Assembly (NCBI RefSeq): GCF_015354345.1
Contig: NZ_JADKYS010000001.1
Location: 372,001 to 436,000, forward strand
Reading direction: 5' to 3'
From: Methylophilus sp. 14
Lineage (GTDB): Bacteria > Pseudomonadota > Gammaproteobacteria > Burkholderiales > Methylophilaceae
Length of the DNA: 64,000 nucleotides
A model generated the notes under the pieces. That model saw only the letters and a list, made by a program, of their open reading frames with translations. It was not told where the DNA came from and ran no database searches. Shown here in pieces: positions 7,755-18,168 of the stretch (positions are counted from its first letter, which is position 1; the number at the start of each line of letters is the position of its first letter). A program made the position numbers and the translations under genes.

Positions 7755-10689
7755 GGCGTTTAATTTTTCTTTGATTATTGAGTACTAATAACTGTAAAAA
7801 GTCGTCCGAGTTCACTGGATAAGCATACAGAAAGCCCTGTGCGGTCTGGCAGCCCAGTCGCTGTAAAAACTTTTCCTGTTCTTCGGTTTCGACGCCCTCG
7901 GCAACAACAGTAAATCCCAGTTGCGTCGCCATCGCGTAGATCGCGCTGGTGATGGCGGCATCATCTTTATCATCTGGCAGGTCTTTGACAAAACTACGGT
8001 CAATCTTGATCTGATCCAGCGGTAAGCGTTTCAGGTGCGACAGCGAGGAGTAGCCGGTGCCAAAGTCGTCAATGGCAATGCTGACGCCCAGCAGTTTTAA
8101 CTGGTTAAAAGTGTCGACCACATGCTGGGTATGCTGCATCAGCGTGCTTTCGGTGATTTCCAGCTCGATGATAGATGGGTCGCACTCGCTTTCCATGAGG
8201 ATGCCATACACTGTATCGGCAAACTTGCTCTTCATGATTTGTACACCGGAAACGTTGATGGCAATTTTCTTGAATTCCGGATGCGCTTTGTGCCAGGCGT
8301 GCGCTTGGCGCACCGCTTGTGCCAATGCCCATTCGCCTATGCTTAAAATCAAACCGGTTTCTTCTGCCAGCGGGATAAACTTGGCCGGGGAAATAATGCC
8401 CTGTACCGGGTGTATCCAGCGTATCAGGGCTTCTGCGCCAATAATCATGCCGGTTTTTAAATCGATCTGTGCCTGGTAGAACATTTTGAGCTGGTTTTTG
8501 GTCAGCGCCTGGCGCAACTCGGTTTCCAGCTGGAAGTGCTCTACGGCATTGCGGCTCAATGCCACGTCATAAAATGCGACATGGTTTTTGCCATTGTTTT
8601 TGACCTGGTACATGGCGAGGTCAGCCGCTTTAATCAGGCTTTCCACATCGTGGCCATCCTGTGGGTACATAGAGATCCCAATGCTACCTCCGACAAAGAT
8701 CTCATGATGGTCTATCATGAATTCGCGTCTGAGCGCGTCCAGAATGTCGTGTGCTTTTTGCGCCGCATCGGCTTTGCCATGCAGGTTTTCCAGCAAGATA
8801 ATAAATTCGTCGCCACCCAGGCGGCCAACAATATCAGACTCACGCAAAGCCGCGCGCAGTCGCTCGGTGACGCCCAGCAGTAACTGGTCGCCACAATAAT
8901 GTCCCAGGCTGTCGTTGATGTTTTTAAACCGGTCCAGGTCAATAAACAGCACAGCAGCCTGCTGTTCATTGCGGTTGGCGCGCTGAATGGCATGCGTAAA
9001 CAAGTGGTTAATCAACCTGCGGTTAGGCAGGCCAGTCAGCGGGTCGTGGTTCACCAGTGAATTGAGCTGCGTTTGTGAGCGTTTCATTTCACTGATATCC
9101 GCAAACACACCCACATAATTGGTAATCACATTGGCATGGTTGCGTACGGCGGTAATCGTCATCCACTCGGTATAGCTTTCACCATTTTTGCGGATATTCT
9201 CAATTTCGCCCGACCATTTGCCATGGCGTTTGAGTGCACCAAACAGGCCGCGTGGGCGTTGCCTGAAGATTTGCGGCTTGTGGCCCAGCACTTCAGATTC
9301 TTCATAGCCGGTAATCAGGGTGTAGCCCTGGTTAATCCCGACCAGCTCGCCAGCAGGGTTCACAATCATGATACCTTCAGTGGTGCTGTCAAAGGCAATT
9401 TTGGCCAGTTTGAGGTGTTTGCCGGTTTGTTCGCGGTCAATCGCCACACTCAAGGTACGGCCAATGGCCATTAACGAGCCCAACTCTTGCGAGCTGGTGT
9501 TTTCGGCATCGAAGCAACGCTCAATCACCATGGATCCCCACCACTCATCATCAATCATGAGTGGCACAATCACCAGGTTGACGGTGTCATGCGACTTGAG
9601 CAAGGCGCGCTCTGAGGCGGGCAGTGTCAGGGCGTCACACATCACCGGCTGACCTTTGGACAGCAGGCTATACCAGCGTTGCAGTTCAGGCGACAGGAAA
9701 GAAATTTTTTCCCAATGCTCGTAGGTGGTATGAAAGCCGTTCATCGCCCAGTGGAACAAGGCTTTGGAGCGGATATCCGTTTTTTTGCGGCTGGTGATGG
9801 TTTCGTGTTGCAGCAAAATGGCGCGGCTAAAGCGGAACGACAGGCAGCATTGCTGCAAGACATTTTCCGCCACGCTCTGCCAGCGTTCGGCCGAATGCAG
9901 CATCCAGTCGCAGGAAATCAGCGTGTCCAGCACTGCGCTGCGGTTAAGCAACTGGGTTTGGATAAACTTTTGTTCGCTGACATCGCGTGCCACGGTAATC
10001 AGATGGCTGGGTTGATCTTTCTGGTCGTGGTAGGCGACCTTATTCACTTCCAGCGTTTTGTAGCCACCTTGTGGTAAATGCACCAGTTCTTCGTTATGGT
10101 AGGCATGGCGTGATTTCCACACCTGCTGGTCGGATTTTTCGTGATGCTCGAAGCTATTGCGGAACACCGGGTGCAAGGTATCGGCAATTTGCAGGTTGTT
10201 TAAAAATTGATAGTCAAAACTATCAATTTGAAAGGTGTTCAGCATGTGCTGGTTGGCCATCATCCAGCGATTGTCATTATCTTTAATGCAAATCAGGTCG
10301 GGACTCATCTCAATCAGTGAGTGCACGATGGATTGCATGTGCAGCAATTGGTCGACCAGCGTGCGCTCTTCCTCTTCCAGCATGAGGCCAATCGCACGAC
10401 GGCCTGATTGTGGATAGAACAAGCGGCATTTGAAATCACGTTTTAAGCCATGAATCGGTGTGCTGATGTTTAATTCAGTTTTGCCTTCACGCATGGCTTC
10501 GACCAGCATCTGGCGAATCTCTTTGGGCAAGCCGTCTGCGAGCTCTCCCAGCAGATTTTTCGCGGTGGCGCTGAGCGCGAGACACTGTGCCCGGCGATTG
10601 ATGGCCAGCATAGGCATATCCGGCATGGTGACGGCCAGAGGCTGCAACCATGCTGTGCTATGATGATCAAAAACGGTTGGTAATGACAT
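7747..10689 (-). CDS. PAS/GAF/GGDEF/EAL dual c-di-GMP enzyme
   Basis: A 980-residue sensor-effector. A PAS-like N-terminus and a PAS domain (about 125-240) precede a GAF domain (about 255-420), another PAS (about 430-540), GGDEF (about 545-705) and EAL (about 725-975). GGDEF is intact at 625-629, with an inhibitory RxxD site five residues before it (616-619). The EAL signature starts at 753 (EALIRW). Both cyclase and phosphodiesterase domains look catalytically competent. No membrane segment is evident, so the sensor input is cytoplasmic. It heads a two-gene operon with the HD-GYP protein. Confidence 0.92.
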   Translation of the reverse strand: MSLPTVFDHHSTAWLQPLAVTMPDMPMLAINRRAQCLALSATAKNLLGELADGLPKEIRQMLVEAMREGKTELNISTPIHGLKRDFKCRLFYPQSGRRAIGLMLEEEERTLVDQLLHMQSIVHSLIEMSPDLICIKDNDNRWMMANQHMLNTFQIDSFDYQFLNNLQIADTLHPVFRNSFEHHEKSDQQVWKSRHAYHNEELVHLPQGGYKTLEVNKVAYHDQKDQPSHLITVARDVSEQKFIQTQLLNRSAVLDTLISCDWMLHSAERWQSVAENVLQQCCLSFRFSRAILLQHETITSRKKTDIRSKALFHWAMNGFHTTYEHWEKISFLSPELQRWYSLLSKGQPVMCDALTLPASERALLKSHDTVNLVIVPLMIDDEWWGSMVIERCFDAENTSSQELGSLMAIGRTLSVAIDREQTGKHLKLAKIAFDSTTEGIMIVNPAGELVGINQGYTLITGYEESEVLGHKPQIFRQRPRGLFGALKRHGKWSGEIENIRKNGESYTEWMTITAVRNHANVITNYVGVFADISEMKRSQTQLNSLVNHDPLTGLPNRRLINHLFTHAIQRANRNEQQAAVLFIDLDRFKNINDSLGHYCGDQLLLGVTERLRAALRESDIVGRLGGDEFIILLENLHGKADAAQKAHDILDALRREFMIDHHEIFVGGSIGISMYPQDGHDVESLIKAADLAMYQVKNNGKNHVAFYDVALSRNAVEHFQLETELRQALTKNQLKMFYQAQIDLKTGMIIGAEALIRWIHPVQGIISPAKFIPLAEETGLILSIGEWALAQAVRQAHAWHKAHPEFKKIAINVSGVQIMKSKFADTVYGILMESECDPSIIELEITESTLMQHTQHVVDTFNQLKLLGVSIAIDDFGTGYSSLSHLKRLPLDQIKIDRSFVKDLPDDKDDAAITSAIYAMATQLGFTVVAEGVETEEQEKFLQRLGCQTAQGFLYAYPVNSDDFLQLLVLNNQRKIKRHA

Positions 10690-10834
10690 AGTTAAATCTG
10701 TTTCTGTCCGGTGTGCGTTGTAGTGCGGATAAGTGGGTTATCGGCGCGAATGCAAGCAAACTTTAGCGACATTAACGCTTGATAATTAAGGTGAATTTAA
10801 AGATGCTTTTCATCAAGGCTCGGGTTGGGGCGTG

Positions 10835-12022
10835 ATGGTCCAATCGTGGATAAAATCTGTGTTGTGGCTGGCCTGTTTGCTGGTATTGCAGGCGGTGCAT
10901 GCGCATGAAACCCATCCCGAACACTCAGCCAGTGCATTGACTGTCAGCGTCACGGCCGATCATGGCGGCCGTGTGTGGTTGGCGCAGGTCAAGCAGGGCC
11001 AAGTTTTCGTGTCAGCCAGCGATGATGCGGGCAAGCATTTTATCACCGAAGTGGCGGTGAATCCTGTGCCGATGACGATTGCCGCCAAGGCCGAAGCGCG
11101 GCCAAATATTGCAGCAGGTGCTAATGGTGCGGTCTATGTCAGCTGGACGGAGGCGCTGCAAAAGAACCATGCAGGCAATATCTGGTTTGCACGTTCGCTG
11201 GATGGCGGCAAAAAGTTTGAGGCACCTTATATCGTGCATCAGCATCGCGAAGAAATCGCCCATCGTGATGATGCCATGCATGTCGCGGCAGATGGCACGA
11301 TTACCATCGCCTGGCTGGACAAGCACGATATGCTGGCGGCCAAAGCCGCTGGGAAATCCTATGACGGCGCTGCGATTTACTATGCGGTGTCGCGCGATCA
11401 AGGCAAAAGCTTTAGCCCTGAACAGAAGTTGGCCGATCACAGTTGCGAATGTTGCCGCATTGTTATGACCGGCAAGCCAGATGGCACTGTCGCCGTGTTG
11501 TGGCGGCATGTGTTCGAGGGCAATGAGCGCGATCATGCCATGGCGGAAATTGGCCCTGTGGGCAAGCCAGTGCTGGTACGTGCCAGTTATGGTCATTGGA
11601 AAATAGAGGGTTGCCCACATCATGGCGCTGCGTTGGCGGTGGGCGAAGGCTTTGGCTATCACCTGGCTTATTTTGATGGCGCGGGCGATAAGCCCGGTTT
11701 GCGTATCGCACGCATGGATGGCCAGGCCTGGGTAACTTCGCCGCCGAGACGCTTTGGCGATGCCAAGAGAAATGCCGGGCATCCGGCATTATTGAGTGTA
11801 GGCGACCAGGTGTGGCTGGCCTGGCAGGAGCATGACCAGCATGGCGCCGACATTGTGGCGATGGCGTCGTCAGATGGCGGCAGAACCTGGGGGGCGCAGG
11901 TGGTGATGCTACACAGCGCCAGCAAGCTCGATTATCCGCAATGGCTGACTTTGCAAGGCCAGGCAACTCTGGCGGTAAACAGTGCCGAAAAAGGGTTGCA
12001 ACTGCTGCCGTTCACGAACTAA
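10835..12022 (+). CDS. Secreted sialidase-like BNR-repeat protein
   Basis: An exported protein of about 395 residues with a signal peptide ending VHA and a mature N-terminus starting with His (HETHPEH). Four Asp-box/BNR motifs of the S-x-D-x-G type are visible (DDAGKHF, LDGGKKF, RDQGKSF, SDGGRTW), indicating a beta-propeller fold. A CECC cluster (SCECCRIV) is unusual for true sialidases and suggests metal or redox chemistry. GTG 10832 and ATG 10835 are both possible starts. It stands alone between the divergent c-di-GMP operon and clpB. Sialidase activity is not claimed; the fold is. Confidence 0.75.
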   Translation: MVQSWIKSVLWLACLLVLQAVHAHETHPEHSASALTVSVTADHGGRVWLAQVKQGQVFVSASDDAGKHFITEVAVNPVPMTIAAKAEARPNIAAGANGAVYVSWTEALQKNHAGNIWFARSLDGGKKFEAPYIVHQHREEIAHRDDAMHVAADGTITIAWLDKHDMLAAKAAGKSYDGAAIYYAVSRDQGKSFSPEQKLADHSCECCRIVMTGKPDGTVAVLWRHVFEGNERDHAMAEIGPVGKPVLVRASYGHWKIEGCPHHGAALAVGEGFGYHLAYFDGAGDKPGLRIARMDGQAWVTSPPRRFGDAKRNAGHPALLSVGDQVWLAWQEHDQHGADIVAMASSDGGRTWGAQVVMLHSASKLDYPQWLTLQGQATLAVNSAEKGLQLLPFTN

Positions 12023-12072
12023 ACCCCACGCATAAAAACGTTTCAAAGTCGCGCCTATTTGATCTGCATCTA

Positions 12073-12097
12073 TTGAAAACGCAAAAACCCACCGCAT
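12073..12097 (+). promoter_or_regulatory. Possible sigma-32 heat-shock promoter of clpB
   Basis: TTGAAA at 12073-12078 and CCGCAT at 12092-12097, separated by 13 bases, resemble the heat-shock sigma factor consensus (CTTGAAA, then CCCCAT). It lies about 55 bases before the clpB start, the expected place. The -10 half is imperfect. Confidence 0.45.
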
Positions 12098-12152
12098 TAT
12101 AGGGTTATCCAGCCGCACGCTGCGGCATGACTTTAACAATGAAAGGGTTTGC

Positions 12153-14735
12153 ATGCGTTTTGATAAACTCACTACCAAATTCCAACAGGCACTGGCCGAT
12201 GCACAGAGCATGGCCGTGGGTGCCGACCACCCCACCATAGAAGCCCCCCATTTGTTGCTGGCGATGTTAAACCAGGACGATAGCGGTGTGGCTGCGCTGT
12301 TGTCGCGCGCAGGCGCACAAGTCAGCGCGTTGAAAACCAGTTTGCAGCAAGCCATAGATGCGCTGCCAAAAGTCAGTGAAAACAGTGGCGATGTCGCCGT
12401 CTCGCGTGACCTCAATAATTTGTTGAATGTCACCGACAAGCTCGCGCAGAAGAGTGGCGATAGTTATATTTCCAGCGAGATGTTTTTGCTGGCGCTGGCT
12501 GATGATAAAGGTAATACCGGTAAGCTGCTCAAGCAGCATGGCGTCAACAAGACGGCGTTGGAGCAAGCCATCAAGGCCGTACGTGGCAATGACTCAGTCA
12601 ACAGCCAGGACGCCGAGGGCCAGCGTGAAGCCTTGAAAAAATACACGCTGGATCTGACTGAGCGTGCACGTGCCGGCAAGCTCGACCCAGTGATTGGCCG
12701 TGACGATGAAATCCGCCGCGCGATCCAGGTATTGCAGCGCCGCACCAAAAACAACCCGGTGCTGATTGGTGAGCCTGGTGTGGGTAAAACCGCGATTGTC
12801 GAGGGCCTGGCACAACGGATTGTGAATGGCGAAGTGCCGGATTCGCTCAAAAACAAAAAAGTGTTGAGCCTGGATATGGCTGCGTTGCTGGCCGGGGCTA
12901 AATACCGTGGCGAATTTGAAGAACGTTTAAAAGCGGTGCTCAAAGAGCTGGCACAAGACGAAGGTCAGACCATTGTATTTATTGATGAGATTCACACCAT
13001 GGTCGGTGCGGGCAAATCTGAAGGTGCCATGGATGCGGGCAATATGCTCAAGCCAGCGTTGGCGCGTGGCGAACTGCACTGTGTAGGCGCGACCACGCTG
13101 GATGAATACCGCAAATACATTGAAAAAGATGCTGCACTGGAGCGCCGTTTCCAGAAGGTCTTAGTCGATGAACCTAGCGTAGAGGCGACGATTGCCATTT
13201 TGCGCGGCTTGCAGGAAAAATACGAATTGCACCATGGGGTGGAAATTACTGACCCCGCTATTGTGGCGGCGGCTGAATTATCTAACCGCTATATCACGGA
13301 CCGCTTTTTGCCGGACAAGGCTATCGACTTGATCGATGAGGCCGCGTCACGCATCAAGATGGAAATCGACTCCAAGCCTGAAGTCATGGATAAGCTGGAC
13401 CGCCGCCTGATTCAACTCAAAATCGAGCGCGAAGCGGTGCGCCGTGAGAAAGACGAAGCCAGCCAGAAACGCTTTGGCCTGATTGAAGACGAAATCAGCA
13501 AACTGGAAAAAGAGTACGCGGACCTGGAAGAAGTGTGGAAGTCGGAAAAGGCCGCGGTGCAAGGCTCTGCGGGTGTCAAAGAGGCGATCGAAAAGATCAA
13601 GCTGGACATGGAAACCGCGACGCGCAAAGGTGACTGGCAGAAAGTGTCTGAGTTGCAATATGGCAAACTGCCACAGCTGGAAGCACAGTTAAAGCATGCT
13701 TCAACCGCCGAAGCCAACGGCGCAGTAAAACATAAAATGCTGCGCACCGAAGTCGGCGCAGATGAGATCGCTGAGGTAGTGAGCCGCGCGACGGGCATCC
13801 CGGTCAGCAAGATGATGACAGGTGAGCGCGAGAAGCTGCTGAGTATGGAAAGCCGCTTGCACGAGCGTGTGGTCGGCCAGGATGAAGCGGTGCGACTGGT
13901 GTCAGATGCGATTCGCCGTTCTCGTAGCGGCCTGAGTGACCCTAATCGTCCGTATGGCAGCTTCTTGTTTTTGGGGCCGACCGGCGTCGGTAAAACCGAG
14001 TTGTGCAAAGCGCTGGCTAACTTTTTGTTCGATAGCCCGGAGCACCTGGTACGCATAGATATGAGCGAGTTTATGGAGAAGCATTCTGTCTCCCGCCTGA
14101 TTGGTGCGCCACCTGGCTATGTGGGGTATGAAGAAGGCGGCACCTTGACCGAGGCTGTGCGCCGCAAACCGTATTCCGTGGTGTTGCTGGACGAGGTGGA
14201 GAAAGCGCACCCGGATGTGTTTAACGTGTTGCTGCAAGTGCTGGATGATGGCCGCCTGACTGATGGTCAGGGCCGCACGGTAGACTTTAAGAATACGGTG
14301 ATTATCATGACCTCTAACCTGGGTAGCCAGATGATACAAAGCATGGCCGACCAGGATTACCAGGTGGTGAAACTGGCAGTGATGGGCGAGGTGAAAACCC
14401 ACTTCCGTCCGGAGTTTATTAACCGTATTGATGAGGTCGTCGTGTTCCATTCACTGGGTGAGGCACATGTGAAGTCGATTGCTAATATCCAGTTGCAATT
14501 GCTGGCCAAACGCCTGGCTGCGATGGATATGCAGTTGGAGATCAGCGATGCGGCACTGGCCGAGATCGCCAATGCCGGGTTTGACCCGGTATATGGTGCA
14601 CGGCCACTCAAACGGGCGATCCAGAGTGAGATTGAGAACCCGTTGGCACGTGAAATCCTGGCTGGGCAGTTTGCGGCCAAAGACACTATTCGTGTCGATT
14701 TTCAGGCCGGGAAAATGCAGTTCCGCAAGGCATAA
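12153..14735 (+). CDS. clpB: ATP-dependent disaggregase ClpB
   Basis: An 860-residue Hsp100 protein of full length. Order: Clp N-domain (1-145), first AAA+ module with Walker A GEPGVGKT and Walker B VFIDEIH, a coiled-coil middle domain (about 400-530) typical of ClpB rather than ClpA, and a second AAA+ module with Walker A GPTGVGKT and [10 protein letters not shown]. It works with DnaK to recover aggregated proteins in the cytoplasm. AAAGGG lies before the ATG. It is a single-gene unit with its own terminator and a possible heat-shock promoter. Confidence 0.98.
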   Translation: MRFDKLTTKFQQALADAQSMAVGADHPTIEAPHLLLAMLNQDDSGVAALLSRAGAQVSALKTSLQQAIDALPKVSENSGDVAVSRDLNNLLNVTDKLAQKSGDSYISSEMFLLALADDKGNTGKLLKQHGVNKTALEQAIKAVRGNDSVNSQDAEGQREALKKYTLDLTERARAGKLDPVIGRDDEIRRAIQVLQRRTKNNPVLIGEPGVGKTAIVEGLAQRIVNGEVPDSLKNKKVLSLDMAALLAGAKYRGEFEERLKAVLKELAQDEGQTIVFIDEIHTMVGAGKSEGAMDAGNMLKPALARGELHCVGATTLDEYRKYIEKDAALERRFQKVLVDEPSVEATIAILRGLQEKYELHHGVEITDPAIVAAAELSNRYITDRFLPDKAIDLIDEAASRIKMEIDSKPEVMDKLDRRLIQLKIEREAVRREKDEASQKRFGLIEDEISKLEKEYADLEEVWKSEKAAVQGSAGVKEAIEKIKLDMETATRKGDWQKVSELQYGKLPQLEAQLKHASTAEANGAVKHKMLRTEVGADEIAEVVSRATGIPVSKMMTGEREKLLSMESRLHERVVGQDEAVRLVSDAIRRSRSGLSDPNRPYGSFLFLGPTGVGKTELCKALANFLFDSPEHLVRIDMSEFMEKHSVSRLIGAPPGYVGYEEGGTLTEAVRRKPYSVVLLDEVEKAHPDVFNVLLQVLDDGRLTDGQGRTVDFKNTVIIMTSNLGSQMIQSMADQDYQVVKLAVMGEVKTHFRPEFINRIDEVVVFHSLGEAHVKSIANIQLQLLAKRLAAMDMQLEISDAALAEIANAGFDPVYGARPLKRAIQSEIENPLAREILAGQFAAKDTIRVDFQAGKMQFRKA

Positions 14736-14770
14736 TCGATTCAGTGGCAGACTGAACCAGGTCGCAGATA

Positions 14771-14803
14771 AAAGGGTCATAGCGATATGACCCTTTACTT
14801 TTT
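14771..14803 (+). terminator. Intrinsic terminator of clpB
   Basis: A perfect 11-base stem (14771-14781 with 14786-14796) with a GCGA tetraloop is followed by a T-rich stretch, 35 bases after the clpB stop codon. Confidence 0.85.
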
Positions 14804-14826
14804 ATCGGGTGTAGAATGGGAACACT

Positions 14827-15348
14827 ATGCGTTACTCACACTCTTTGCGTTTAATTTCTATCACGTTTTTGTTAAGTGGGTTGGCGGGTTGCGCCTCGCA
14901 GCCACCACAGCCTTTGCAAATTGACCGCATTTCGCCTGAGCAGCTCGCTGCGCTGGTGCCGCCCGCACAATCCACCCTGACCCTGGAGCAGGTGGTGGCC
15001 TTGAGCAAACAGGGCAAGAGTGATGCCGAGATTATTGAAGCCATTAAACAGTCACAATCACGATACTCGCTCACGCCTTCAGGCGTATTGAGCTGGCACG
15101 AACAAGGGATTTCCAAAGGCGTGCTTGATTATATGCAGCAAGCCAACGCATTGGCCGAGCAGAATGCCATTGCTGATGAAATTAACAAACGTGAAAAAGC
15201 CCGCGTGGAGTCAGAAGCTAAGTTGAAACGCGAGCGCGATATGGCCAGATTGCGTAGTATGGATCCCTGGTTTTATGGCGGGCCTGGTTTTTACGGCGGC
15301 CCCTGGGGTTACCGGCCTTATTGGGGTGGCGGCTGGCGTTATTGGTAA
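14827..15348 (+). CDS. Putative lipoprotein with aromatic/glycine-rich C-terminus
   Basis: A 173-residue protein with a type II signal peptide; the lipobox is LAGC near residues 19-22. The middle is helical and charged (a stretch of alternating E, K and R about 115-140), and the last 30 residues are rich in Gly, Trp, Tyr and Pro (GGPGFYGGPW). It probably sits in the outer membrane as a lipid-anchored protein. I do not recognise the family. It is followed after 50 bases by the YjbQ gene. Confidence 0.75.
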   Translation: MRYSHSLRLISITFLLSGLAGCASQPPQPLQIDRISPEQLAALVPPAQSTLTLEQVVALSKQGKSDAEIIEAIKQSQSRYSLTPSGVLSWHEQGISKGVLDYMQQANALAEQNAIADEINKREKARVESEAKLKRERDMARLRSMDPWFYGGPGFYGGPWGYRPYWGGGWRYW

Positions 15349-15399
15349 AAGTCATTTGGCATCCCTTGTATAATCAGGGTTTTGCTTCTGGACTTCGCC

Positions 15400-15819
15400 A
15401 TGCGACAACAGCACGAAACCCTTTCCATCAATGCCCAGGGACGGCGGTTATACGACATCACGCCGCAAGTCCTGCAATGGGTGCAGCAATCCGGTATTCA
15501 AAGTGGTTTGCTCACCCTATATATCCAGCACACTTCCGCCAGTTTACTTATCAATGAAAACTATGACCGCGATGTGCTGGTGGACCTAGAAGCGTTTTTT
15601 AATCGCCTGGTGCCAGATGGCGATGATTTATTTATCCATACCGTAGAAGGCCCCGATGATATGCCCGCGCATGTGCGCACCGCGCTCACGCAAACCAGCC
15701 TGTCGATTCCCGTGCTGCAGGGCAGGGTGGCGTTGGGGCAGTGGCAGGGTATTTTTCTATTTGAGCATAGGCATTTGCCCGCCCGTCGCCGGGTGTTGAT
15801 GCATGTGATGGGCGAGTAG
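15400..15819 (+). CDS. YjbQ/UPF0047 family protein
   Basis: A 139-residue compact cytoplasmic protein matching the UPF0047/YjbQ family in length and motifs (HTSASL, then NYDRDVL, VEGPDDMPAH and FLFEHRH near the end). Members complement thiamine-phosphate synthase mutants weakly, hence the name secondary thiamine-phosphate synthase; the true role is unsettled. ATG 15400 is chosen because homologues start MRQ-like at this point; an in-frame TTG at 15382 is less likely. Confidence 0.88.
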   Translation: MRQQHETLSINAQGRRLYDITPQVLQWVQQSGIQSGLLTLYIQHTSASLLINENYDRDVLVDLEAFFNRLVPDGDDLFIHTVEGPDDMPAHVRTALTQTSLSIPVLQGRVALGQWQGIFLFEHRHLPARRRVLMHVMGE

Positions 15820-15849
15820 TGATTTTTTTTGATTGAGAAGTGTTGTGTG

Positions 15850-16110
15850 ATGAAGTCTAGTTTTGTTGTTGTTTTATCTGTGGTCTGTGCCATTGGTTTG
15901 GTGGCATGTGAAGGGGAACCCCCGGCTGAGGCGCCTGCTGCCTCAGATCAAACCGTTGCAGCACCAGCCACCACCACGGCCGGTGGCTATGAGCCTGCTG
16001 CTGACGAACGCGTGCCCGGCATTACCATGTCACAGGAGGAGTTGGACAAGATTTATGCCGAGGCCAGACGCAATATGCCACTCCCTGTCATTCCTGAAGA
16101 TGCGCGCTAA
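15850..16110 (+). CDS. Small putative lipoprotein
   Basis: An 86-residue protein starting MKSSFVVV with a short hydrophobic signal and a lipobox-like LVAC at about residues 17-20, then an Ala/Pro/Thr-rich linker and a short conserved-looking tail (ITMSQEELDKIYAEARRN). It is probably membrane anchored. ATG 15850 is taken as the start because it gives a normal signal peptide. Function unknown. Confidence 0.65.
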   Translation: MKSSFVVVLSVVCAIGLVACEGEPPAEAPAASDQTVAAPATTTAGGYEPAADERVPGITMSQEELDKIYAEARRNMPLPVIPEDAR

Positions 16111-16118
16111 AGACACGG

Positions 16119-16622
16119 TTAGGGCGTAGGCCAATCCTCCGCGTTGTGGGGGATGGCCTGCCTGAGGCGGTTAGCAAAAGATGCAATATCGCCACTCAGG
16201 ATAGCCGTTGTCTGATCGGCAAATTGTGCAGTGCCAGCATCCATGACCAGTTGTTGCCCGTGATAAATCGTTAATGTGTGCATGCCAGCGCCTGTCACTG
16301 GCGCTTGGCGTGCGACATTAGACTGCCTGGGCAAGGCCGAGAGGTGGTCAGTCTGTCGCCATTCGGCGAGTTGTATCAATATGTCTGCTGGTGCGGGCTG
16401 TTCGCGGTCGATTAATACTTCGTCCACGCAGGTGACGATCAATCTGATTTTTTCTGCATCAATGGTGACTTCAATATTGCGCTGATAAGGCGGCGGGATG
16501 GCGGGGCCTTGATAGCGGTAAACCAGGCGCGTCATGGGAGTGATCATTGGGTGAGGCCCTTCGCTGCCGAGCATGAGTGGAAGCAGTAGCAGCCAGTATT
16601 TTGGCACGGTTTTGTACCACAT
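16119..16622 (-). CDS. Hypothetical secreted protein
   Basis: About 167 residues from the ATG at 16622; a longer in-frame version up to 16676 is possible. The N-terminus (WLLLLPLML) is a likely signal peptide or anchor. The rest is beta-rich (VYRYQG, IRLIVTC, MHTLTIYHG) without recognised motifs. It converges with the small lipoprotein gene and lies downstream of the calpain-like gene on the same strand, so it might share its transcript. No function can be assigned. Confidence 0.55.
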   Translation of the reverse strand: MWYKTVPKYWLLLLPLMLGSEGPHPMITPMTRLVYRYQGPAIPPPYQRNIEVTIDAEKIRLIVTCVDEVLIDREQPAPADILIQLAEWRQTDHLSALPRQSNVARQAPVTGAGMHTLTIYHGQQLVMDAGTAQFADQTTAILSGDIASFANRLRQAIPHNAEDWPTP

Positions 16623-16699
16623 TTTAAGTGACTCAATGTGAGGTGCAACCCCTTTGCCAGCCGCCATGCTACACAATGACTGGCAAAGGGAGTGTCTAC

Positions 16700-17905
16700 T
16701 TACACGGTCACGCCTGAGGCGGCAAAGTATTTCTGGAAGGTGGCCGCTTTCATCGCAAACACGCCATTGCTGTTTAATGGAATGCTGGCCGCGAATGAAA
16801 TTTGCCTGGCTGTCCAGTTGCCGCTAATGGTATCGAGCACTGCATGGTGTGTCCCCCACGGATTGCGCAACACAATGTATTTTTCACTGTTGATGTATTC
16901 CCAGCCCAGGATGGAGTAAGCATGGTTAGCCACCACTTTGGCTGCACCATAGTTGGTGCCCGCGGGCTGGACATCATACGTCCACGCTACCATGGGGTTA
17001 ATGGTGCGTTTGCTCATGCAATGGCTGCGCACAAAGGTCCATAAATCATCCCCCGTTTTGCCACTGTGGCCAACATAGGTTTTTGCCCCGCTGATGATCT
17101 CAGCGCAGGCATTGACCGGATCGCCGCCAGCAATTGCAGGGTAGTTAGGATAGTCGGTCGTGTTGCCAGTGCGCCATTTAGCATAGGCTTTTTCCATCAC
17201 TGCTGGCCAGGTTTCACCTGCATCCAGTGACCTGGCATAGACCCAGTTATGCGCCGGTTTTGTGACGGGGACCAGTTCTGTCACCTCAACCGCTTGCGCG
17301 GCACCACTGCCAGACTTATAGAAATTGACTTTATGAATGGGCTGCTCTTCATTGCCCCAGGCCGAGGGGCGGATCATGTTGATAATGGCATAAGGCCTGG
17401 CCCAGGCTACCGATGCCAGGGCGGCAATAAAGTAACAGTCACCCAGGGCGCCCTGTATCGGATCATTCAGTTCTGCCACATCTTCAAAGTAGTCGCCCAT
17501 ATCTACCCAGTCTTTATCCGCCGGTGTCCACGGTGTGCCGACACCGCTTACATGCACCGTGGCGCGCATCAGGGTGTCCGAGATGACTGTGTTTTTCTGG
17601 ATAGTGGCTAATCTGAGCCGTTGTGCGGCGATAGACCTGGTGACTGGCACTGCTTGCGCTTGAAAAAAGTGGGTGACCCTGGCGGCAGCCTGCGCTTCCG
17701 ACAGCACTTTCAGGCTACCATCGGCGGCGAGTTCTGCGTCTGGCCTGAGGATAGGGTTGCGCAGGTCAAAGATTTGCTCTGCGCTCACGCCCAAAATCTC
17801 GGCCAGCATGGTTTGCGGTTCTGCGACTTGTTCCCAGTTGATTTTCTTTTGCGCAATGACTTCTGCGACGGCATAAGGGTTAATCACTCCAATATTCACT
17901 TCCAT
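16700..17905 (-). CDS. Calpain-like (C2 family) cysteine protease
   Basis: A 401-residue protein with the papain-fold calpain catalytic core. The Cys motif is QGALGDCYF with C157; the His and Asn motifs are NHAYSI with H328 and LRNPWG with N348. The triad is therefore complete. The first 130 residues have no recognised domain, and no signal peptide is seen. Calpains are calcium-dependent modulating proteases in eukaryotes; bacterial members are scattered and poorly studied. It is a single gene with a long AT-rich leader. Protease activity is a confident inference; the substrate is unknown. Confidence 0.85.
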   Translation of the reverse strand: MEVNIGVINPYAVAEVIAQKKINWEQVAEPQTMLAEILGVSAEQIFDLRNPILRPDAELAADGSLKVLSEAQAAARVTHFFQAQAVPVTRSIAAQRLRLATIQKNTVISDTLMRATVHVSGVGTPWTPADKDWVDMGDYFEDVAELNDPIQGALGDCYFIAALASVAWARPYAIINMIRPSAWGNEEQPIHKVNFYKSGSGAAQAVEVTELVPVTKPAHNWVYARSLDAGETWPAVMEKAYAKWRTGNTTDYPNYPAIAGGDPVNACAEIISGAKTYVGHSGKTGDDLWTFVRSHCMSKRTINPMVAWTYDVQPAGTNYGAAKVVANHAYSILGWEYINSEKYIVLRNPWGTHHAVLDTISGNWTARQISFAASIPLNSNGVFAMKAATFQKYFAASGVTV

Positions 17906-18102
17906 GGCTATTCTCCTAAACGATTGTTTTAATGAATAAAAACGAGTTAAGTTGATTGCTAGGGTAATGAGGGCTATACGAAATGACGCTGACAGCCTCC
18001 CGGCTACTTCCCGGAAGTTTGATGGTATCTCAATGTGTTAATAAATGATAATTAAATTTAAATTAATTTATAAATATTGGGGTGGCTGTTTGTTAAGTAG
18101 GC

Positions 18103-18132
18103 AAAAAGAAACCACCTCCAAGCTGAGGTGGT
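18103..18132 (-). terminator. Intrinsic terminator of envC
   Basis: An eight-base stem (18111-18118 with 18125-18132) is followed on the minus strand by a T-rich run (complement of 18103-18110). It lies about 35 bases after the envC stop codon. Confidence 0.8.
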
Positions 18133-18168
18133 GAGTGTGATTGAATGATTAGGCTAGACGGCGCAGGG

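Noticed and set aside
10835-12022. True sialidase
   Set aside because: Asp boxes are present, but the sialidase arginine triad was not identified and the CECC cluster is atypical.
13412-14056. Long antisense open frame within clpB
   Set aside because: It lies opposite a certain, conserved gene and has no motif; such frames are common in GC-rich codon usage.
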